Assembly: GCA_016788635.1 (NCBI GenBank)
Contig: JAEUSU010000023.1
Location: forward strand, 83,785 to 147,784
Source of the DNA: Flavobacteriales bacterium
GTDB lineage: Bacteria > Bacteroidota > Bacteroidia > Flavobacteriales_F > PHOS-HE28
DNA: 64,000 nucleotides
Direction of reading: 5' to 3'
Position 1 is the first letter of the stretch; the number at the start of each line of letters is the position of its first letter. Below are positions 17,246 to 26,241 of the stretch, one piece after another. The position numbers were made by a program, and so were the translations under genes. The notes below the pieces were generated by a model that saw only the letters and a program-made list of their open reading frames with translations, was not told the origin of the DNA and did no database searches.

Positions 17246-18168
17246 GCGCGAAGGGCACGCTGATCGTGATCGGCGGCCCCACGGCCTCGGGTAAGACACG
17301 CGCCGCCGCCGCGCTGGCCGGGCACTTCGGCACCGAGGTGATCAGTGCGGACAGCCGTCAGTTCTATCGCGACATGTGCATCGGCACGGCGCGTCCGCTG
17401 GAAGATGAACTGCAGGGTGTACCGCACCACTTCCTGGGCCACCTGGCCATCCACGAAGCCTGGAGCGCTGGTGCCTTCGCACGTGCGGCCGAGCCTGTGC
17501 TGCAGGATCTGATCACCCGGCACGGCAGCGCAGTGCTTGTGGGGGGAAGTGGCCTTTACATGGACGCCGCCCTGAAAGGCCTGGATCCGCTGCCCGCCGG
17601 TGACCCCAGGGTCCGCACCCGTCTGCAGGAGCGATGGGAGCGCGAGGGTCTTGCCCCCTTGCTCACCGAGCTTCAAGACAGGGACCCCGCCACCTGGCAG
17701 CGCATCGACCGGAACAATCCGCACCGCGTGATCCGCGCACTGGAGGTGTGCCTGCTTAGCGGGCGCACCTACAGCGAACAACGCCACGCCCCGCAGGACC
17801 GCAATGACATGCGCATCGTACGGATCGCGCTGGAGCTACCACGCAATGAACTGTACCGCCGTATCGAAGACCGCGTGGACGCAATGGTGGCCGCTGGACT
17901 GGTGCAGGAGGCGCGCGCACTCCTTCCCCACCGCCATCACAACGCGCTCCGCACCGTGGGCTACCGCGAGCTCTTCGCGCATTTCGATGGGGAGATCACG
18001 CTGGAAGAAGCGGTCGCGCTGATCAAGCAGCACACGCGCAATTACGCCAAGCGGCAGCTTACCTGGCTGCGGCGCGAGCCAGGCTGGCGGTTCGTGCACC
18101 CGGAGGATGTGGCGGGAATGTTCCGGCTCGTCGATGCTGGGCAGGGGCCGCATCCCGGTCACACCTGA
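17242..18168 (+). CDS. miaA: tRNA dimethylallyltransferase
   Basis: MiaA transfers a dimethylallyl group to N6 of A37 in tRNAs that read U-starting codons. The P-loop is GPTASGKT (residues 12-19), followed by VISADSRQFYRDMCIGTARP, PHHFLG, LVGGSGLYMDAALKGL and NPHRVIRALEV, all standard landmarks. The C-terminal part HTRNYAKRQLTWLRR is the usual tRNA-binding region. Length is 308 residues, as expected. The start overlaps the stop of the pRiA4b-like gene by 4 nt, and the 3' end overlaps the convergent SpoIIE gene by 10 nt. Confidence 0.96.
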   Translation: MSAKGTLIVIGGPTASGKTRAAAALAGHFGTEVISADSRQFYRDMCIGTARPLEDELQGVPHHFLGHLAIHEAWSAGAFARAAEPVLQDLITRHGSAVLVGGSGLYMDAALKGLDPLPAGDPRVRTRLQERWEREGLAPLLTELQDRDPATWQRIDRNNPHRVIRALEVCLLSGRTYSEQRHAPQDRNDMRIVRIALELPRNELYRRIEDRVDAMVAAGLVQEARALLPHRHHNALRTVGYRELFAHFDGEITLEEAVALIKQHTRNYAKRQLTWLRREPGWRFVHPEDVAGMFRLVDAGQGPHPGHT

Positions 18169-19433
18169 AGGCCGATCAACAGCACGTCATCGACCTGCTC
18201 GTGCGTGCCTTTCCAAAGCCGGAAACGATCGGATATGGCCTGGTGCTGCTCATCCATGGTCAGGGTGGCGGTCTCCAGCAGCCATTGTCTCAGACCACTG
18301 CTCTTCAATTTGCGCCCCAACGCACCACCGAACTGGTCCTGCAGGCCATCGGAGAAGAGGTAGATGCGGTCGCCACGTTGCAACTGCAGGCGGGCACCAG
18401 TGAAGGGGCCCTGTGCGCCCTCGTGCATGCCGATCGGCATGCGGTCTCCCTTGACCTCAATGAGCTCGCCGCTTCGCACCACGTACAGCGGACCGTGTGC
18501 GCCGGCATGTTCCAGCAGCAATGCATCGGGATCGATGGAGACCAGGCACACGTTCATGCCATCGCGCGTGGCCGCCTCGTCGGCCTGCCGGTTCAAGGCC
18601 TGCACCATGCCGTTACGAAGTTCGTTCAGCACGGCCGCCGGTCGCACCAGTCCCTTCTGCAATACCGTTTCCTCGAAGAGCGAAGCGCCGATAAGGCTGA
18701 GCAACGCGCCGGGCACGCCGTGGCCCGTGCAATCGGCGGCGGCCACCAGCAGGCGCTTGTCGCGCTGCGCGAACCAGTACAGGTCACCGCTGACAATATC
18801 GCGCGGACGGTGAAGGATGAATGACTCCGGGAACAGTTCCTGCAGGCGTTCGGCCTCCGGCAGCACGGCCTGCTGAATGCGTTTGGCGTAGCGGATGCTG
18901 GAGAGCAGCTCACGGTTCTGCTCCATCACGAGCGACTGCTGCCGCTCCACCTCGCGTTGCAAGGCCAGCCTTTCGCGTATGTCGCGGGCAAAGAGGATGA
19001 TGGCCGGGCGGCCCTGGTACGAGATCACGCGGGTGCTGCTCTCGACGGGGATCACCTCGCCGATGGAGGTCAGCAAGGGGATATCCTCATACACCAGCCC
19101 TTTTCTTTCCCACGCATCGGCGATGCGTTCGGCGCTGATGCCGATGTATTCACGTGGGTGCAACTGGAAGATGGTGAGGCCCTTGAACTCTCCCCTCGAA
19201 TAACCGAGCAGTGCGGCGGCCCTTGCGTTGGCCTGGTGTATGCGACCGTCCACGAAGTCGATCACGAAGAAGGCATCATTGCTGCTTTCAAGCACGTCCA
19301 GGTAACTGGTTCGATCGCGCTCACTGCTGTTATAAAGGCCGCGCAAGCGGTCGTAGGCATAGGAGATCCCCACGCTGGCGCCCAGCAGCAGCACGGGCAG
19401 CGCACCGTAGGTCAGGGCCAGGCTCAGTTCCAT
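18159..19433 (-). CDS. membrane PAS-SpoIIE (PP2C) serine phosphatase
   Basis: A 424-residue signalling protein. One membrane helix (residues about 7-27) is followed by a PAS domain (about 43-155: YLDVLESSNDAFFVIDFVDG, YSRGEFKGLTIFQLHPREYI), a short coiled coil ending IRYAKRIQQAVLPEAERL, and a SpoIIE/RsbU-type PP2C phosphatase (about 205-424). The phosphatase has RDIVSGDLYWFAQ, AAADCTGHGVPGALLSLIG and LFSDGLQDQFGG, with the metal-binding Asp residues kept. Such proteins dephosphorylate anti-sigma-factor antagonists or other phosphoserine partners, but no partner gene is nearby. The start lies inside the end of the upstream peroxiredoxin gene (10-nt overlap), so the two form an operon. Confidence 0.88.
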   Translation of the reverse strand: MELSLALTYGALPVLLLGASVGISYAYDRLRGLYNSSERDRTSYLDVLESSNDAFFVIDFVDGRIHQANARAAALLGYSRGEFKGLTIFQLHPREYIGISAERIADAWERKGLVYEDIPLLTSIGEVIPVESSTRVISYQGRPAIILFARDIRERLALQREVERQQSLVMEQNRELLSSIRYAKRIQQAVLPEAERLQELFPESFILHRPRDIVSGDLYWFAQRDKRLLVAAADCTGHGVPGALLSLIGASLFEETVLQKGLVRPAAVLNELRNGMVQALNRQADEAATRDGMNVCLVSIDPDALLLEHAGAHGPLYVVRSGELIEVKGDRMPIGMHEGAQGPFTGARLQLQRGDRIYLFSDGLQDQFGGALGRKLKSSGLRQWLLETATLTMDEQHQAISDRFRLWKGTHEQVDDVLLIGLQV

Positions 19434-20431
19434 GCCAGGGTCCCGCTGGGCGGCAATCGGTCGAGCACGGTGAAGACGAGCTCGGGGTCCAGGAATTCGC
19501 CCACGCGGTCCGGACGGGATACATAGCGCACCACGCCGTCAGTGTCTATCAGGAAGGAAGCGGGTAGCGGGATACCCTCGGCATAGTCCACGCCCATCTC
19601 GATCACCGGGTTGCCATAGATCACACCGTAGGTACCGCTCACCTGCTGCTCCTTGTCGCTGAGCATGCTGAAACCGACGCCGATGCGGCGCACCATTTCG
19701 CGGTTCACGGCTATGTCGTCCGGGCCCACGGCCAGTACATGCACGCCCTTCTCCAGGAAGCGCGCACGGCCGCGTTCATAGGTGCGCAGCATCATGTGGC
19801 AGCCCGGACACCAGTCGCCTCGCACGAAGAGCACGAGCACGGGGTGCCTGCCGCGCAGGTCGGACAAGCGCACCGGACATCCTTCGGCATCAGGCAGCTC
19901 GAAGTCCGGGGCCACCATTCCCACCTGCACACGGTAGCCGAAGCGCGTGCGCAGCCGCATGTGCCGCGCATCCTGCACATAGCTGCCGGTGAGGCCCAGC
20001 GCCACACCGACAGGCAGCAGCGGCAGCAGCCATTGCTCCCAGTGGAAGGTGGTGCCAGCAACGGCACCGATATAGAAGCCGAGGCCCAGCAGGGCCATGC
20101 CGGTGTCCAGCCACAGCAGGCCTACGTAGGTGAACTGCTGCATGAAGGCCTGCCGTGCGATGGTGGCCGTGGCGGCGGTCAGCCCCGCGCAGGTGAGCCA
20201 GGGCCAGCTGTGGTAAGCCAGGTCAAGCACCACGCCCTGCATGGTGGCCAGCACGAGCAGCATGGTGAATTGGAACGAACTGGTGTAGGTCTTGAACTCC
20301 AGCAGGGTGAAGCCATACGCAAGGAAGACCAGCAGCAGCCCCACCGGCCGGTGGCCGATGAGAAAGAAGCCCATTGAGCACGCACCGAGCAGCACGCCAA
20401 GGCAGGTGAAGGGGTGCAGGCGCTTGAACAT
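19424..20431 (-). CDS. membrane-anchored peroxiredoxin/AhpC-TSA protein
   Basis: A 335-residue protein from ATG 20431. The first about 170 residues hold five or six hydrophobic helices. The C-terminal half is an AhpC/TSA redoxin: VAPDFELPDAEGCPVRLSDL, then VLFVRGDWCPGCHMMLRTY with the CPGC pair, and FSMLSDKEQQVSGTYGV. By family it should reduce peroxides or thiols; the side of the membrane depends on the helix count, which cannot be fixed by eye. The longer frame to 21340 is antisense to the iron-binding protein gene and is rejected. It overlaps and precedes the SpoIIE phosphatase gene. Confidence 0.8.
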   Translation of the reverse strand: MFKRLHPFTCLGVLLGACSMGFFLIGHRPVGLLLVFLAYGFTLLEFKTYTSSFQFTMLLVLATMQGVVLDLAYHSWPWLTCAGLTAATATIARQAFMQQFTYVGLLWLDTGMALLGLGFYIGAVAGTTFHWEQWLLPLLPVGVALGLTGSYVQDARHMRLRTRFGYRVQVGMVAPDFELPDAEGCPVRLSDLRGRHPVLVLFVRGDWCPGCHMMLRTYERGRARFLEKGVHVLAVGPDDIAVNREMVRRIGVGFSMLSDKEQQVSGTYGVIYGNPVIEMGVDYAEGIPLPASFLIDTDGVVRYVSRPDRVGEFLDPELVFTVLDRLPPSGTLAWN

Positions 20432-20514
20432 CGGGCGCGCATACGCACGCAAAGGCCTGTGGGTTCGCAACCAAATACCAAGATCGTGCGATGCACCGCA
20501 GCCTTTGGTACGGA

Positions 20515-20522
20515 TACCTTCG
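20515..20522 (+). promoter_or_regulatory. -7 box of the iron-binding protein gene
   Basis: TACCTTCG matches TAnnTTTG except for one T-to-C change and ends 5 nt before the ATG at 20528. It lies in the gap between the divergent peroxiredoxin and iron transporter genes. Confidence 0.4.
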
Positions 20523-20527
20523 CCGCC

Positions 20528-21559
20528 ATGCGTTACATGGTCCCCTTCATGCTGCTCATCGCAGCCTGTCAGAGCCCTGAGAAAGGTCCTGAAACCAGAT
20601 ATGCTCCGCGCGAGGTGAACGTCTACAGCCACCGACACTACGACGTGGACAAGCAGCTCTTCGCCCTGTTCACCGAGCGCACGGGCATTGTTGTGAACGT
20701 GGTGCAGGCCGGGGATGATGAGCTGCTTGCGCGACTGGAGGCCGAAGGTGCGAAGAGCCCGTGCGACGTGATGATCACGGCCGATGCGGGAAGGCTGGGC
20801 CTGGCACGGTCGCGCGGGCTGTTGCAAGCCACGCAAAGCAATGTGCTCGCTGCGGCCATCCCCGCCCACCTGCGCGATCCCGAAGGATACTGGTTCGGTT
20901 TGACGATGCGCGCCCGCGTGGTGGCCTACGACAAGACCAAGGTGAAGCCGGAGGAGATCGCCGACTACGCCGACCTCACCAAGCCACGCTTCAAAGGCAA
21001 AGTGCTCGTGCGCTCGGCGGAGAACGTGTACAACCAAAGTTTGCTGGCGGCCATGATCGCGCACGAGGGTGCCGATGCCGCCACCGCCTGGGCCAAAGGC
21101 ATCGTCACCAACATGGCCCGCGATCCACAGGGTGGCGATACGGACCAGTTGCTGGCCGTGGCAGAAGGCCTGGGTGAGGTGGCCATTGCCAACAGCTACT
21201 ACGTGGGCAAGCTCATGGCCAGCACCGAGCCGGAGAAGCAGAAGGCCCGTGAGCGGCTCGGTGTCCTCTTCCCTGTGATGAGCACCCACGGCACACACGT
21301 GAACGTGAGCGGTGGCGGTGTGGCCAGATACGCCCCACACCCTGCGGAGGCCATGGCACTGCTGGAGTTCCTCGCGGGTGAAGAAGCCCAGCGGCTCTTT
21401 TCAGAGGGCAACAAGGAGTATCCCGTGCGGCCCGGCGTGCCTGTGGCTTCCGAGCTGCAGGCCTTCGGCCCCTTCACCGCGGACACCTTGAACCTCGAGG
21501 CGCTCGCCCGCTTGAACGCCGAGGCTGTGAAGGTCTTCGACGCGGCTGGCTGGCGTTGA
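20528..21559 (+). CDS. Fe(3+) ABC transporter substrate-binding lipoprotein
   Basis: A 343-residue lipoprotein (lipobox LIAAC, Cys14) of the FbpA/FutA/IdiA family, which binds ferric iron in the periplasm for uptake. Typical segments are REVNVYSHRHYDVDKQLFAL, ELLARLEAEGAKSPCDVMIT, AIANSYYVGKLM with the paired tyrosines used for iron, and GTHVNVSGGGVARYAPHPAE. ATG 20528 is chosen because it gives the lipoprotein signal; the longer frame overlaps the divergent gene. The permease gene starts 10 nt after the stop. Confidence 0.9.
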   Translation: MRYMVPFMLLIAACQSPEKGPETRYAPREVNVYSHRHYDVDKQLFALFTERTGIVVNVVQAGDDELLARLEAEGAKSPCDVMITADAGRLGLARSRGLLQATQSNVLAAAIPAHLRDPEGYWFGLTMRARVVAYDKTKVKPEEIADYADLTKPRFKGKVLVRSAENVYNQSLLAAMIAHEGADAATAWAKGIVTNMARDPQGGDTDQLLAVAEGLGEVAIANSYYVGKLMASTEPEKQKARERLGVLFPVMSTHGTHVNVSGGGVARYAPHPAEAMALLEFLAGEEAQRLFSEGNKEYPVRPGVPVASELQAFGPFTADTLNLEALARLNAEAVKVFDAAGWR

Positions 21560-21569
21560 CCGTGTGGCC

Positions 21570-23147
21570 ATGACCGGAAGCGTGCGCACTTGGTGGCACC
21601 GCAACAGCGCCCTTTGGCCCGTTGCGCTGCTCGCGCTCCTCTTCGCCCTTCCGTTGGCCGTGGTGCTCACCGCGCCGCTGCACACCCCATCCACCCAATG
21701 GGACCATATCGCGCAGGTGTTCCTGCCCGGTCACCTGGCCAGTACACTTGCCCTTCTGGCTGCGGTGCTGCTGCCCGCATTGGTGCTGGCCGTGCCGAGC
21801 GCATGGCTCATCGCCCGCTTCGACTTCCCCTTGCGCGGCTTTCTGCGTTGGGCGCTGGTGCTCCCGCTGGCGCTGCCCACCTACATCAGCGCATACACCT
21901 ATGCCGGGCTGTTGGGGCCCACCGGTTCCATCAGCGTGTGGCTGGCCACGCACTGGAATATCAGGCCGGACATCATGCACCTGCCCGGCCTTGGCTGGGT
22001 GCTCGCCTTCGTGCTCTTCCCGTATGTGTACCTGCCCACGCGCGTAGCCTTCGCCACGGGCATGTCCCATGTGCTCGATGCCGCACGCACGCTCGGTGCC
22101 AGTCCCGTCCGCCGCTTTATGCGCATCGCGCTGCCGCTGGCGCGCCCGGCCATCGTGGGCGGCGCCGTGCTGGTGGCCATGGAGACCCTGAACGACTACG
22201 GCGCGGTGAAGTACTTCGGCGTGCGCACGCTCACCACGGCCATCTTCCGCAGCTGGGGCGGCCTCTATGATCCGGGTGGGGCCTTGCGCCTCAGCCTGGT
22301 GATCATTGGACTGGTGGCCTTGCTGCTGTATATGGAACGCCGCAGCCGGCGTGGGCTCACCACCACCGCACAGGTACGTGGCTCGCGCGAACGTTTGCGC
22401 GGCGGCCGCGCATGGATGGCTACCGGATGGTGCCTGCTCGTGTTCATGCTCGGAGTCGCGCTGCCGCTGGGCAAGATCCTGGGCGATGCATGGACCACCC
22501 TGCCCGAAGCCGACCATACCCGCTTGTGGGCAGCCGCGCGCAACACCCTCCTCCTGGCGGTCCTCAGCGCATCGGTGGTCCTGCTGGTGGCATTGGGCTT
22601 CGTGTTCCGTCAGCGTGTCACCCGCCGCACCGGTGCGTTGGTGCGTGCCGCCGCCCTGGGTTATGCCATGCCCGGTGCGGTCATCGCCATCGGCGTAATG
22701 GCCCTGGCCGCCGCACTCGACAACTGGAGCGGCGCGCGCTTTTCGCTGATCGGAGGCATCTGGCTCATGGTGTACGCGTTGGCCGTGCGTTTCCTGTCCG
22801 TGGGCTGGCGCCCGCTACAGGCGGGAATAAGGCAGCAATCCGCATCGCTGGACGAAGCCGCGCGCATGCTCGGCGCTTCACCCTGGCGCACCTTCACCCG
22901 GGTGAACCTGCCCCTGCTGCGGCCCACCCTGCTGGCGGCCGCGACCCTGGTGGCCATCGATGTGGTGAAGGAACTGCCCCTCACCCTCATCCTGCGCCCC
23001 TTCCGGTTGGAGACCCTTGGCACCCTCACCTACGAACTGGCGGGCATCGAGCAATTGCGCGAGGCCGCGCTCCCGGCCGCGCTCATTGTGCTGTGCGGTT
23101 TGCTGCCGGTGCTCCTACTGGAGTGGCTGGGCGAGCGGCACGGATGA
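21570..23147 (+). CDS. Fe(3+) ABC transporter permease
   Basis: A 525-residue inner-membrane protein with about 12 helices in two homologous halves, as in the fused FbpB/FutB permeases. Each half has the EAA loop that contacts the ATPase: LDAARTLGASPVRRFMRIAL and LDEAARMLGASPWRTFTRVN. It should move ferric iron delivered by the lipoprotein encoded just upstream. A GTG at 21564 is also in frame; ATG 21570 is preferred. No ATPase gene follows; the next features are tRNA-Ala and the convergent parC, so the energising subunit must be encoded elsewhere. Confidence 0.9.
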   Translation: MTGSVRTWWHRNSALWPVALLALLFALPLAVVLTAPLHTPSTQWDHIAQVFLPGHLASTLALLAAVLLPALVLAVPSAWLIARFDFPLRGFLRWALVLPLALPTYISAYTYAGLLGPTGSISVWLATHWNIRPDIMHLPGLGWVLAFVLFPYVYLPTRVAFATGMSHVLDAARTLGASPVRRFMRIALPLARPAIVGGAVLVAMETLNDYGAVKYFGVRTLTTAIFRSWGGLYDPGGALRLSLVIIGLVALLLYMERRSRRGLTTTAQVRGSRERLRGGRAWMATGWCLLVFMLGVALPLGKILGDAWTTLPEADHTRLWAAARNTLLLAVLSASVVLLVALGFVFRQRVTRRTGALVRAAALGYAMPGAVIAIGVMALAAALDNWSGARFSLIGGIWLMVYALAVRFLSVGWRPLQAGIRQQSASLDEAARMLGASPWRTFTRVNLPLLRPTLLAAATLVAIDVVKELPLTLILRPFRLETLGTLTYELAGIEQLREAALPAALIVLCGLLPVLLLEWLGERHG

Positions 23148-23201
23148 GGGCGGGCCATCGTCGTTTTTCCACAAGGTTCCCGATATTCGCACCGCCTTTC
23201 A

Positions 23202-23275
23202 GGGGCTGTAGCTCAGCTGGCCAGAGCGCGTCGTTCGCAATGACGAGGTCGTGGGTTCGACTCCCATCAGCTCCA
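23202..23275 (+). tRNA. tRNA-Ala (anticodon CGC)
   Basis: A full cloverleaf can be folded: acceptor GGGGCTG with CAGCTCC, D arm GCTC/GAGC, anticodon stem CGTCG/TGACG with loop TTCGCAA, and T arm GTGGG/CCCAT with TTCGACT. The anticodon CGC reads GCG. Acceptor positions 3 and 70 form the G-U pair that marks alanine tRNAs. The discriminator A is followed by CAA, so the CCA end is not encoded and must be added. Confidence 0.93.
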
Positions 23276-23280
23276 CAACG

Positions 23281-23300
23281 AAGCCCCCGCTTGGGGGCTT
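23281..23300 (+). terminator. hairpin terminator after tRNA-Ala
   Basis: AAGCCCCC and GGGGGCTT form an 8-bp stem with a 4-nt loop, starting 5 nt after the tRNA. Only a weak T-rich tail (CATCATTT) follows. Confidence 0.65.
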
Positions 23301-23330
23301 CATCATTTAATGACCTGTAGCCTGGATCAG

Positions 23331-23426
23331 CTCACACGCAGGTCACCGAGAAAGGCTGAATGGAGGCAGGATCCACAAGGCGCATGCACACGATGCGATC
23401 TCTGTTCTCCGCGCCTCCGTGTGAGA
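23331..23426. repeat. degenerate inverted-repeat element, CACGGAG type
   Basis: The arms at 23331-23350 (CTCACACGCAGGTCACCGAG) and 23400-23426 (inverted, related to CTCACACGGAG plus GCGCGGAG) resemble the arms around the GxxExxY gene and those at 13929-14006. One octamer unit is missing in the right arm and the spacer is 49 nt. The element lies between the tRNA terminator and the parC stop. Confidence 0.6.
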
Positions 23427-23461
23427 GGGATGCCGATCTGCTCAAGACCCGAAGGACCCGC

Positions 23462-26230
23462 TCAATCCAACCCCAGGGTGATCTGCTTGCCCGGGGCGTA
23501 GCCAATGATGGGATCGTCCGGTGAGCGGTCCTCCCCTTCTCCACTTCGCAAGGCATCCTTGAAGCGCTTCATGGGCGACTCCTCGAGGCCTTCCTCTTCG
23601 GGTGGTTCCAGATTGCCGATCTCCTCGTCCTCAATGAGCATGGCCTGCCGTTCCTCCAGGTCGGGTGTCATTTCAACAAAAACGGGGGTGAGCAATTCGA
23701 TGTCCTTCACCTTGTGCGGTGTCAGTCGGTTGCCCAAGGCCTTCACCCCTTTCACCCCGATGAAATGGGACAGGTCGATGACCTCCGCCGGCCGGGGGCT
23801 GGTACGCTGATCGAAGCTGATCTTCAGCCGGGGCTGCTCCACCAGGCAATGATGCACCAATTTGCTCTCCGGGTGCTCCGTGATGAACGTGACAGGCTCG
23901 CGTGAAGGTTCAATGAGGAAGCGCTTCACCTGGTGCTGCTTCTTCTCGCCCTCCCAGTACACCGCACTGAGCACGGCCTGTGGGTCCCACTTCACCACAG
24001 TGACGGCCTCGTCCGGGAAGTGTGTGCTGAGCGCAAAGGAGAACAACTGGTAGCGGCCGTCCTTCAGCACGGCCAGGATGCGGTCCTCCCCGGCGAAGCG
24101 TCCCAGGTAGCGGCCGCGGCCATCGCTATTCAGGCGGCGGATGGTCTCGTCATACCAGATGGGCACGGCTCCCAGCGTGCTGGCGCCCACCTCCTTCTGC
24201 ACGATGCGCGCGACGGCATGGCGGGTGAGCAGATTGCCCTTGCTGTCGCGCCCTTTCACCATGAGCTGGCCGAAATCCACATCGAACTTCAGCTTGCGCA
24301 CGTTGGGCCGTGGGCGCAACTGCACCTGCAGCGTCTCGGCCCGGCCATCCGCGTGGGCGGTGAAGTAGAGCACCCTGCTTCCTGGAGCGCCTCCCGCCAG
24401 GTCGTACTCCTTGTCGCGCGTGATGCCGGTAACGGCAAAGCGCTTCATGTACACCGGTCCATTGCGGCCGTCCTGGTACACAAGGTGGTAGATGGTGCGG
24501 TCATCGCCCTTCTTCCATACGCCGATGTGCAATACGCCCTTGCCCACGAACTTCTTGTCCGCCACCTTGGTCACCATCATCTTGCCATCCTCACGGAACA
24601 CGATGATGTCATCGATGTCCGAGCATTCACCCACCTGCTCGAAGTTGCGCATGCCCCACCCGGCAAAGCCTTCGGCGCGGTCCACGTAAAGCTTGCGGTT
24701 GGCCACGGCCACCTTGGTGGCGACGATGGTGTCGAAGGTGCGCAGCTCGGTGCGGCGCTCGCGTCCGGTGCCGAATTTCTTCTTGAGCTCCTTGAAGTAC
24801 TCCACTGCATGGTCCACCAGGTTGGCCAGCTTGAGCTTCACCTCCTTGAGCTGGTCCTCGAGGCCACGGATGTGCTCATCGGCCTTGAAGCTGTCGTACT
24901 TGCTGATGCGCTTGATCTTGATCTCGGTGAGGCGCACCACGTCCTCGTCCGTCACCTCGCGGCGCAGGTCCTTCACGTAGGGTTTCAGGCCCTTATGGAT
25001 GAAGCTCATGACCTCCTCCCAGGTCTCGGCCTCCTCGATCTTTCGATACACCTTCTTCTCAATGAAGATGCGTTCCAATGAGGCGAAATGCCACAGTTCG
25101 TTCAGCTCCGCGCGGCGGATCTCCAGTTCGAGCTTCAGCAGACGCAGCGAGTTCTCCGAGCTTATGCGCAGCAGCTCGCTGACGCTCAGGAAACGCGGGC
25201 GATCGCCGTGTCCCTCCACACCGGTCTCCACCACGCAGGCGTTCGGTGAGAGGCTCACCTCGCAGTCGGTGAAGGCGTACAATGCGTCGATGGTGTTGTC
25301 CGGGCTCACTCCTGCGGCCAGGTGGATCACGATCTCGGCGGTGGCGGCGGTGTTGTCCTCGATGTGCCGCACCTTGATCTTGCCCTTGTCGTTCGCCTTG
25401 ATGATGCTTTCAATGAGAGAGCCCGTGGTGGTGCCAAAGGGCACCTCATGGATCACCAGGGTCTTGTTGTCCTCCTTGCGGATGCGGGCGCGCACACGCA
25501 CACGACCTCCCCGTTCCCCGTCGTTGTAGTTCTCCACGTCCACCATGCCGCCGGTGGGGAAATCGGGGAACAGTTTGGGCTTCTTGCCCCGGAGCACGGC
25601 GATGCTGGCATCGATGAGCTCGTTGAAGTTGTGTGGCAGGATCTTGCAGCTGAGACCCACGGCGATGCCTTCCGCGCCCTGCGCCAGAACAAGCGGGAAC
25701 TTCAAAGGCAGGTGAATGGGCTCGCGGTTGCGGCCATCGTAGCTCAACTGCCAGGTGGTGGTCTTGGGGTTGAAGACCACCTCGTGGGCGAACTTGCTGA
25801 GGCGGGCCTCGATGTAACGTGGAGCAGCGGCACTGTCACCCGTGAGGGTATTGCCCCAGTTCCCCTGGCAGTCGATCAGCAGGTCCTTCTGGCCCAATTG
25901 CACGAGCGCATCTCCAATGCTGGCATCACCGTGCGGGTGGTACTGCATGGTGTGCCCGATGATGTTGGCCACCTTGTTGTACCGCCCATCATCCAGCTGC
26001 TTCATGGCGTGCAGGATGCGGCGCTGCACGGGTTTGAGGCCGTCTGACAACGCAGGTACGGCACGCTCCAGGATCACGTAGCTCGCATAGTCCAGGAACC
26101 ATTCGCGGTACATGCCGCTCACGCTGTACATGCCGCCGGAACCCGATCCGGGCACGCCCGGTACGCCACCGGCGGGGCTCTGTGCTTCGTGGTGCTCAGG
26201 GGTTCCGTTGATATCCAATTCGTCGCTCAT
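23462..26230 (-). CDS. parC: DNA topoisomerase IV subunit A (ParC/GyrA family)
   Basis: A 922-residue type II topoisomerase A subunit. The breakage-reunion domain has LSDGLKPVQRRIL, YHPHGDASIGDALVQLGQ and the active-site Tyr139 in AAAPRYIEARLS. The C-terminal part is a degenerate beta-pinwheel followed by an acidic tail. It pairs with the parE product encoded in the same minus-strand cluster, which supports topoisomerase IV (chromosome decatenation) over gyrase. ATG 26230 starts a Gly/Pro-rich N-terminal extension of about 35 residues before the core (MYREWFLDYASYVILERAVP). Two envelope-protein genes separate it from parE; the lipoprotein stop is 11 nt upstream. Confidence 0.92.
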   Translation of the reverse strand: MSDELDINGTPEHHEAQSPAGGVPGVPGSGSGGMYSVSGMYREWFLDYASYVILERAVPALSDGLKPVQRRILHAMKQLDDGRYNKVANIIGHTMQYHPHGDASIGDALVQLGQKDLLIDCQGNWGNTLTGDSAAAPRYIEARLSKFAHEVVFNPKTTTWQLSYDGRNREPIHLPLKFPLVLAQGAEGIAVGLSCKILPHNFNELIDASIAVLRGKKPKLFPDFPTGGMVDVENYNDGERGGRVRVRARIRKEDNKTLVIHEVPFGTTTGSLIESIIKANDKGKIKVRHIEDNTAATAEIVIHLAAGVSPDNTIDALYAFTDCEVSLSPNACVVETGVEGHGDRPRFLSVSELLRISSENSLRLLKLELEIRRAELNELWHFASLERIFIEKKVYRKIEEAETWEEVMSFIHKGLKPYVKDLRREVTDEDVVRLTEIKIKRISKYDSFKADEHIRGLEDQLKEVKLKLANLVDHAVEYFKELKKKFGTGRERRTELRTFDTIVATKVAVANRKLYVDRAEGFAGWGMRNFEQVGECSDIDDIIVFREDGKMMVTKVADKKFVGKGVLHIGVWKKGDDRTIYHLVYQDGRNGPVYMKRFAVTGITRDKEYDLAGGAPGSRVLYFTAHADGRAETLQVQLRPRPNVRKLKFDVDFGQLMVKGRDSKGNLLTRHAVARIVQKEVGASTLGAVPIWYDETIRRLNSDGRGRYLGRFAGEDRILAVLKDGRYQLFSFALSTHFPDEAVTVVKWDPQAVLSAVYWEGEKKQHQVKRFLIEPSREPVTFITEHPESKLVHHCLVEQPRLKISFDQRTSPRPAEVIDLSHFIGVKGVKALGNRLTPHKVKDIELLTPVFVEMTPDLEERQAMLIEDEEIGNLEPPEEEGLEESPMKRFKDALRSGEGEDRSPDDPIIGYAPGKQITLGLD

Positions 26231-26241
26231 CCGCTTGCTGC

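Noticed and set aside
20432..21340. 303-codon N-terminal extension of the peroxiredoxin frame
   Set aside because: It is antisense to the iron-binding protein gene; the membrane domain starts properly at ATG 20431.
23933..25081. Plus-strand ORF of 382 codons opposite parC
   Set aside because: Antisense shadow; parC motifs on the other strand are complete.
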